Program-made: the position numbers and the translations under genes
The notes under the pieces: model-generated
What the model was told of the DNA's origin: nothing
Seen by the model: the letters and a program-made list of their open reading frames with translations, nothing else
Databases searched by the model: none
Assembly (NCBI GenBank): GCA_024693135.1
Contig: JAILLN010000044.1
Span: forward strand, 1 to 64,000
Length of the DNA: 64,000 nucleotides
DNA from: Lachnospiraceae bacterium
Lineage (GTDB): Bacteria; Bacillota; Clostridia; Lachnospirales; Lachnospiraceae
Reading direction: 5' to 3'
Part shown: one piece after another, positions 18,069-27,500 of the stretch
Layout: each line of letters opens with the position of its first letter
Numbering within the stretch: position 1 is the stretch's first letter

Positions 18069-18188
18069 AGCCCGCTCCCGTAGATGAAATAAGCTGATGC
18101 GGCTTTTTGATCCGGGGCAGTCTCCGGTTCATTCGCCCGGGGGCTGGCTGCCTCCGCTTGGCGGCGCATTCCCGCCGGTAGAGGGCAT

Positions 18189-18491
18189 GCTATATCTCGG
18201 AATCTGCCGTCATATAAGCGAAATAAACCTATTTTAGACATTTTGTTTAGAAGTAAAGATGTAGAAAAATCAGGTACAGGATTCCAGCGTGTAAACGAAG
18301 TTTGCAAAAAGCAGAATGTGTCATGGGATTACAGAAAAGAGGCATATGGCTTCTGCTTCGAATTTATCAGGACAAATGTCCAGATAAATACAGAGCTTAC
18401 AGAGGCAGAGAAACGTAAGTACGGCAATGCCGGGGTTTTGGATCAGAGAAGTTACTATGGCCGGGATCAACAGCCGGATATAGGCAGATAA
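18189..18491 (+). pseudogene. C-terminal remnant of an AlbA/RecG-like ATP-binding protein
   Basis: Read without a start codon, the frame gives NLPSYKRNKPILDILFRS, then KDVEKSGTGFQRV and YRKEAYGFCFEFIR. This is the conserved C-terminal half of the AlbA_2/HATPase_c_4 group of putative transcriptional regulators or DNA-binding ATPases. The N-terminal AlbA domain is absent and similarity fades after about 18385. No ribosome site is present. It is a leftover between the copA and surface-protein genes and may mark an old insertion site. Confidence 0.7.
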
Positions 18492-18521
18492 TAAATGTGG
18501 CATCCGATTGGAGGAAAAGGT

Positions 18522-21500
18522 ATGAAAAGGGCACGGATCAGAAAAGTGACAGCGTTTTTCCTAAGTGTGGCGATGGCGGTACAGCTGCCGGGAGGCTTTG
18601 CCTTTGCACAGGAGCCGGTAATGGCGGCGGAAGAGGAGGAGCCGTCCGGGGTGGCCGCGATCCAGGAAGAGCTGCCGTCCGGAGTGGTCGTTGTTCCGGA
18701 GGAGAGGGCATCCGGTGCGGTCTCTGTTCCGGAAGAGGCATCCGGGGCGATCGAGGCCGCCGGAGAAAGCCAGATTTCGACATCGGCGAACGAATATCTG
18801 CCGAATGATTATGCGCGAAACGTAGAGGGCTGGTCCTTAGGCGAGGACGGGGTGTGGGAGATTTCCAAAAATGGTCTGGGGAGGATCTGGGAATGGGGAG
18901 ATCTGGGAGGCAATAGGCTTTTATTGACGCAGTACAAGGGAAGCAATCCGGATATCCAGGTACCCGCCAGAGTCCGCATTGAGGATCCGGATAACAATGC
19001 GTATCCGGGCATCTATTCGACTGTGATACGGAAAAAGACTGACGGAACTGATATAGAATTTTTTCTATACGGCACAGAAGCCCGTAATTGCCGTTCCTTT
19101 ACGGTTCAGGAGGGAGTCGAGCTGGATAATTATAATTGTTATGAAGAAAATCCGGCGGTGCCGGCTAAGGTGAAACTGGATGATTGGTTTGTCAATCTTA
19201 AGCAGCTCCAGAAGGTAGATCTAAGCGGACTGGATACTTCCCATCTTACGATACCGGTTAGCTTTGGTTGGACATTTATGGGCTGTGAGCTCCTGGAAGA
19301 GGTGAAGCTTCCGGTCATCATCTCGCAGAATAATGCGGAGGTGACCGATACGAATTATATGTTCTATGACTGTAAAAGTCTGGAGGAGATCGATCTAAGC
19401 TGTATTGACCTTAAAGCCGTATCATATTGCCCATATATGTTCGGGAACTGTGAGATCCTGAAAACCATCTATGTGGATCCGTCTCAGGTTGTTTTCCAGG
19501 CGGCAAGTGCACCAGGAGGAATCAGCGAGTATATGTTTGTGAGTTGCAATAACCTTGTTGGCGGGGCCGAAACGCCCACGTCCTATGACCCAGGTCATGT
19601 TGATGTCGGATACGCCCGGATCGACAAAGGAGCAAACTCACTCAGGCCCGGTTATCTTACGGCAAAGGTGAACGAGATGGACGGGTGGCGCTACGAGATG
19701 CCAAAGCAGGTCCGGTTTAACGGGAATACCTCTGTGATGATCCCTCTGGTCGGCTACGCCGGGGCGGAGACGGAGCTCGTCATCCCCGATTCCATCACCC
19801 TTTACGGCAAGACTTATCCGACTGTCCTCGACGGGTATCGGATCGACCCGGATGAAGATAATCATTACCTGGCGAGTTTTTTTTCCAAAGCGATAAACAA
19901 GGAGTATATCACTTCTATAAGCACGGGGGGAGAGATCCCGGTGCTGAGGGGAATCAGTCTGTCGTCGGCTTTTGAGGGTCATGATCGTCAGACAACCGTG
20001 GATCTTAGCGGATTGCAGTTCGAAGACCGCTCGGATCTGTATTTTGATTCTATGTTTCACGGTCTTCAATCACTTACGACTGTAGTGCTTCCCGAAATCT
20101 CGGGCAACTGCACACTGCGTTCCATAAATGGCATGTTTGATGGCTGCAATGCACTCGCAACGGTAAATATCCCTGCGGTTTCCGGGCAGTTGTATAATGT
20201 TTCTTACCTTTTCAACGGTTGTCAGAGCCTGAAAACCCTGGATCTTAGCGGGGTGGATCTTAGCGGCGTGACCAATTCCTTATCCATGTTCAATGGCTGC
20301 AGCCGCCTCGAAACGATCTACGTGGATCCAGCCAAATGTGGTTTCAGCGGCGCCTCCGGAACTGACGACGATATGTTTGCCGATTGTACGAGTCTGTCCG
20401 CTTTCAGAGGGACGACGTACGATGATAACAAAAAGGATGGTGAGTATGCCAGGATCGACAGAAAACCCAAAGGGGATCCGGGTTATTTTACGGATGCCAT
20501 GTACCGGGAAGAGCGCAGGACAACAGACGGCTGGTATTACGGGGAGCCGAAGAGCTATACCTTGGAAGGAGGGACGATCTCCAGGGACTTTGCGCCCCTG
20601 CTTCTTTATGCCGGAAACAGACCGGAGGCCGTGATTCCCGACAAGGTCACGGTAAACGGTGTGGAATATCCGACATTGATAGACGGAGATGAGTATTATC
20701 TGGGAGACGGGGGCTTCTTTTCCTCCCTGTTTTATGAGATGGACGTGCAAAATGTCACCTCTTTCCGTACGGGCGGGGAGATATGGGTGCTGAGGAATGC
20801 CTCCATGGTGGGCGCCATGAGAGAGCTGAAAAATCTCCAATCGGCGGATCTGAGCGGATTGCGGTTTGAAGCCCGCTCGTATATGGATCAAGACCTGGAC
20901 TTCGGCTCTATGTTCGTCAATCTTGAATCCCTTACGGCCGCAACGCTTCCCGCAGTTTCGGAAAACAGCAAGCTGAGCGGCATGAAAAATATGTTTAGTG
21001 GCTGTGAGGCTCTGAAGACGGTAAATATCCCTTCGGTTTCCGGGTCGTTGAAAGATGTCGATTACCTTTTCAACAAATGCAAGAGCCTGGAAATCCTTGA
21101 CCTGACAGGGATCGATTTCAATCAGGTGCATGCCTGCGGATACATGTTCGCTGGCTGCCTCTCCCTGAATACGATATATGTCAGCCCGGAAAAGTGCGAT
21201 TTCAGTGGCGCGACCAATTTCAGCGGGGGGATGTTCGATGACTGCAATAGCCTTGTGGGAGGAGCCGGCACGGCTTATCAGGGTGGCCAGGATGATCTGG
21301 AAAGAGCCCGGATCGACGGAGGGACAGACGCTCCCGGCTATTTTTCGGAAAAGCCGAATGAAACGGAGGACGGGTGGCGCTACGGGAAGCCGGAAACCAT
21401 CGACTTTAACGGGCAGTCTGCTCCGAGGATCCCTTTGCTTGGCTACTTCGGCGAGGGGACTGAGGTCGTCATCCCCGCTTCCATCTCCTTTAACGGTACG

Positions 21501-24500
21501 GTTTATCCCACCGTCATCGACGGGGGACGGTTTGATCCGGGTGACAAATGTCTGTCGAAGCTTTTTTCCGGAGCGCCGAGCCGGAACAGGATCACCTCCA
21601 TCCGCACGGGCGGGGAGATCCCGGTGCTGAGGGAGACCGATCTGGTTAATGCTTTCAGCAAGGATACTGCGGGTCTTACGAGTCTGAAAACCGCAGATCT
21701 GAGCGGGCTGAGGTTTGAGGCAGGGTCGGATCTGGCATTGGTCTGTTTGTTTAACGGTCTTTCAGACCTTGAGACAGTAAGCCTTCCGGAGATCAGCTGT
21801 TCCGTACGGACGGCTGACAGTGCGTTCGGCGGATGTACAAAGCTTGTTTCCGTGACGATCCCGGGCATCCCTGCGGGGTGCGTATTGCAGAGCATGTTTT
21901 ATAACTGTGAAAGCCTGGAAACCCTCGATCTTAGCGGCATGGATCTGAGTGCTGTGCAAAGCTCAGCTTCCATGTTCTCCGGCTGCAAAAGCCTCAGGAC
22001 GATCTACGTAGATCCCGATAAATGCAATTTCAGTCCCAACTCCGGATACAATATGTTTGAAGGCTGTGTGAAGATCAGGGGCCAGTTCGGTACGACCTAT
22101 GATCCGGATCATGTCGACGAGTATAGAGCCTGTATAGATACGGAAGCTTTCGGGCAGATAGGCTACTTTGTCGACAGCACGAAGAGGCGGCATAAGACGG
22201 AGGACGGCTGGTATTTCGGAGAGCCGGTCTCATATACCCTTCAGGGCGAGACTTCACAGCGGATGGTTCCTCTGCTGGATTACAGCGGGAAAGGACCGGA
22301 GATGGTGATCCCTTCCCGGATCAGCTATGAGGGGAGCTCCTATCCCACGGTCATCGATGAGAAGCTTTTGGGCGAATCCGGCAGTTTCTCGTCCCTGTTT
22401 GACAGCTCAGTCTCCGAAAATATCACCTCTGTACGGACTGGGGGAGAGGTATGGATATTGCCGGATCGGAACAAAGTGCTTTACATGAAGGATGCCTTCC
22501 GGAATTTCTACAAGCTCAAGACTGCGGATCTTACGGGGCTGCGCTTTGAAGCAGGTTCGACTCTGTGGCTTAACTTTTTATTCTCTGATCTGAAGGAGCT
22601 TACTAAGGTGATCCTTCCTGCGATCCCGGACACCTGTACCATTTTTACGGCAGGTTATATGTTCAGCGGCTGCTCCGCCCTGAAAGATGTTATGATCCCG
22701 GATATCCCGGGAAACTGTGACCTGAATTCTGTCGAGGATATGTTTGAATTCTGTACAAGCCTTCAATACCTTGATCTAAGCCATGTTGACTTAAGCGAGG
22801 TCTATACATGCGGATCGATGTTTAATGGCTGTTCTGCTCTGAAGACGATCTGTGTGGATCCGAAGCACTGTGATTTTTCCTCTGCCTCTTATGGGGGAGG
22901 AGGTATGTTTGAGGGCTGCGTGAGCCTTGTTGGCGGAAAGGGCACATCTTACGATTCAAATCAGACGGGTAATTACTATGCCAGGGTAGACTTTGGGGAT
23001 GTGCTGCCCGGATATTTTTCGGTATCCGGCGATTACCCTGAGCCCGCTGTAAGCTATGATTTCGTCCCAAATGATTATGCGAGGATCATGGAGGGCTGGT
23101 CTGTAAGCGAGGACGGCGTCTGGGAGATCAGCAGTGTCGATCTGGCGTCCCGATGGATCCTTACGGCCGGAAACGGGAAGCTCTTCTTGAAATATTATGA
23201 AGGCAGTAATCCCGAGCTCATGATCCCGGCAAAGATCAGAGTGACCGGAATCGGCGACGTGGAACAAGGCGACTATGACAGTGTCATTGATCTCTCCGGT
23301 GCGTATCCGGATGGTTTTCTCACATCCTATGCCCTCCGTTCCCTTCAGTTGCAGAAGGGCGTAGGGCTCATCGGAAAAGAAATAGACTCCCAGTGGAGCA
23401 CTAAAGTATACGATATCGCTCCCCTGTTCTACAACCACTGGTATTCATCTTCACTCCAAAAGGTGGATCTTGGCGGAGCGGATACCTCCCTTATGGGGAA
23501 TGCTCCTCTGGATCTTTCTTCTCTGTTTGTTGGCTGCAGTAATCTGGAGGAGGTGAGCCTCTTTTCCTCGGACCAGCCTGTATATAGCGCAGATTCCATG
23601 TTTAAGGAATGCTCCAAGCTTCAGAGCCTGGATCTGACCGGCCTGAACCTGAGTGAGGTAAGGATATGCGACTCCATGTTTTCCGGATGTAACGCCCTGA
23701 CAACGATCCTTGTAAGGCCGGGCACGGATTTTATCTCCTACAATGACGACCGGAGGGATGATATGTTTGAAAACTGTCAGGCTCTGACCGGCGGAAACGG
23801 GACAGCGTGGTCGGATCAGAATCCTGACGATAACACCTACGCCGTAATCGACGGGCTCTACGGAAAGCCGGGTTACCTCACTGTCTGTGAGGACTATAAG
23901 ACGGCAGACGGTTGGATCGTTGGAGATCCGGTGTCCCTTACTATAGGGGCTGCCTCCGAAGAGATGGTTCCCCTTCTCTATTACTGTGGGACGTCACGGA
24001 ACCTTGTGATCCCTTCGGAGGTCGCCTTCAGGGGCAATACTTATCCCGCCTTCATCGAGGAGAGGAGACTGGGCGAGAATCATGAATTCGCAGAGCTTTT
24101 TGACAGCTCGGTATCCAAAAACGTCACCTCGATTATGGTACAGGGAGGGGTATGGGTATTGGGTGACGAGGCCGAAAAGATCAGCATGAAAGAAGCCTTT
24201 AAGGGCTTTAAGAGCTTAGAAACTGCGAATCTTGCCGGGCTTTCCTTTGAGGCTGGGTCGGCACTGCTCCTTAACGGATGGTTCAAAGATCTGAAGGAGC
24301 TGAAGACGGTGGTCATGCCGGAGATCCCGGCTGACTGCACCATTCAGACCGCGGGCGGCCATATGTTTGACGGCTGCACCTCCCTTACCTCGGTGATCAT
24401 CCTGGCTATCCCTGAGGCGTGCGGCCTGAAGGCTGTTCCCGGTATGTTTAAGGGCTGCAAGGCCTTAAGGGTGCTGGATCTCAGAAGTGTGGACTTAAGC

Positions 24501-27500
24501 CAGATCACGGGCTGCAGCTATATGTTTGATGGCTGCGAAAATCTTACGACGATTTATGTGGATCCGGAGCATTGCGATTTTTCTGCGGCAGATGGTATAG
24601 GTGGTTCGTTTATGTTCAATGGCTGCGTAAACCTTGTGGGCGGAGCCGGGACGAAATATGACCCGAAGCATACCGATGCCGAATACGCCAGGGTGGACAA
24701 CGGCACGACGCTGCCCGGGTATTTTACCGACGTGAATGCCACCGGGAGCTCCATCGAGAAGTATACCTACAGTTTCATCAATACATTCGGTGCAGACGGC
24801 TTGGGATACGAGAGAGAATGGCACTACAATATCCCCGAAAAACGTTATCAGGAGGTCTACGGCCCGGCGAGAGGAAGCGCGATCTACGACTTTTACAACG
24901 ACGAGAAAGAAGAGTGGGGCGGCAGCTGCTTCGGCCTCTCCGCTACCAGCAGCCTCTTTAACAAAGGAGGCAACCCGCAGACTAACGGCCGGCAGGTGCC
25001 CTCCATAAACGGCTTTGGCGAAGGGGCGGTTTATCCGAAGGATCTGCAGTTACCCGTAACGGTGGATCGGGACACCTCAGACGACGAGGAGTCGCAGCTC
25101 TATACGGAGCTTCGAAAATATATCGAGGCCATGCAGGTGGTCCAGTTTGACGACAGGGTACAGTTCTGCTATTCCGTTGATACCATCCCGGAGGAGGTCG
25201 TGCAGGCCATCGAAAACCGTGACGACAGGGGAGAGCCTGCACCCGAGCCTGTAATCCTGGGGCTCTTCGGTCCCGAGGGGGGGCACGCAGTCTTAGGCTA
25301 CAGCGTGGAGCGCAGCGCCGATCCTGAGCCGGATAACCCCAGCGTGAACGGCACCCCGCTTTACATTCATATCTATGACAGCAACTGGCCCATGGAGGAT
25401 CGGAAGATCACCCTCTACACGGATGTGGATGGAAGCTGCACAGGCTGGCATTACGATCTCTGTGACATTTATAAATGGGGTTCGGAAAATCCGAAATGCG
25501 CCATTACCTACATTCCCTCCGACATCTTTAAGGCAGTATGGGAGGATAAGGGCGAGTATGACGAGAATGAGTGGATCGAAAAGATGGACAAACTCCTTGG
25601 AGGAGACAAGTGGTCCGTCCTGGAGGATTATTTTTTCAATGAAGCTTATTCCACAGGCGAAGCCTATGAGTATTACAGGGACGAAGCGGAATTCGACGAG
25701 GATCTGGAAGGCCTCGGAGAAAAAGAGGTAGGCTTCTTTGCGGAGAATAAAAACCTTGATGCCGGGGAGTATGAGAAGGCATTACAGAAGACCTTCCAGG
25801 GCACCGATGAGACGGCCATGCGCTGCCGGATGCGCTGCCGGATCCTGTATTACGAAGAGAAGATCAATGAGATCAGCATAGAGTATCAGAACAATCCGGA
25901 TTCTCAGGACTTTGAAAACAAACTGAAGGAGCTCTGGCCGGATGCGGGCAGTGACGAGGCGAAACAGACCAATATGCGCTGCCGGATGCGTTGCCGTATG
26001 CGCTGCCGGATGCGTTGCCGCATGGCTGATATCGAGTCGAATTACGGCAAGAGCCCGAGCGAGTTTGAAGAGGAGATCAATACGCTCTGGCCGGATACAG
26101 GCAGTGACGACGAAGCGAAACAGACCAATATGCGGTGCCGTATGCGCTGTCGGTTGCTCTATGCGGATAACAAGGCCCGGGTGCTCTTTGGAAGCTATGA
26201 AAACGACCCGGCAGGGCTTGAGCAGCAGCTTAGCAGCCTCTGGCCGGATACGGGCAGTGACGAGACGAAACAGACCAATATGCGCTGCCGTATGCGATGC
26301 CGGCTGGCCTTTTCCGACGAAAAGGCAGAGAGCCTCTTCGGGCAGAACTTAAGCCCCGAGGATATGGATGCCGAGGTGAGCAGGCTCTGGCCGGATACAG
26401 GCAGTGACGAGGCAAAACAGGCCAATATGCGCTGCCGGATGCGCTGCCGCTTAAGCTTTGCGGAGCAGGCGGGAGCGGATGAGCATTATTTCGACCGGTA
26501 TGCGGACGACCCGGAAGGGTATGAAAAAGCCCTGAATACCCTCTGGCCGGATACGGGCGATCAGGAGATCAGGGATACCCACATGCGCTGCCGGATGCGC
26601 TGCCGGATGAGGTGCCGGATGCGCTGCCGGATGAGGTGCAGAATGAGGTGCAGAATGAGGTGCAGAATGAGGTGCCGGATGCGCTGCCGCGCCATGATCG
26701 TGGAAAACAACAGCTATATGATAAAGGACGGAGCCGGGAATGACCTTGTGACCGTAAACAGGGGGTCGGTTGACGTGGCAGAAGGCGAAGAGGATCGTGC
26801 CTTTGTACAGAGATCCGTAAGGATCTTTGCTGATGGGGACAACCGTCCGCCTCAGGACGGGCTGGTCTTTACTTCAGCCAGCACCAACCGGAGCGTTGAG
26901 AGTAATGATGGCGGCCTTGCCTTTAGGGCCATGGACGGAGAAAAGACCGTACTGGTAAAGACCGACGCACCGAAGGCGGACTTTGAACTGAACGATAAGG
27001 AACAGAAGAATAACGTCAACATCCCTCTGGCAGAGGGACAGACCTTTGAGGTGCAGTTTACCGGAAAGAGCAAGGCAGAGGAAGCAAAAGTCATCGGAAA
27101 GGGCAACGGCAGCGGGGACGGAGCCGTGATCGGCATGGAAGGCGGCAATGGCCTCGAGCTCCAGAACGTGGAGATCACACAGGTGCAGGTCGGGAACAAT
27201 AAATCCGACGGAACGGGCAGGGACATCAACAGCCTGGTGGCATCCCTTACGGACTACGTCCTCCCCTACAACGGAGGCGAGCCGGTGAAGCCCGGAGTCA
27301 CGGTACATGACGGAGATAAGGTGCTTACCCGGGACAAGGACTTCGTAGTGGTCTATGAAAACAACACCGTGAGCGGAAACGCAAGGGCAGTGATTTACGG
27401 CATGGATGACTACAGGGGGAGCCGGATCCTGGAATTCAGGATCTCCGGCAATGCGGTTTCCGGCAGCTTCCATATGGTCCACTTCTACATGAACGAGAAG

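Noticed and set aside
25818-26690. Reading the 12-bp arrays as a CRISPR or a non-coding satellite
   Set aside because: Units are only 12 bp, spacers are themselves homologous, and the reading frame with silent Arg swaps shows coding function.
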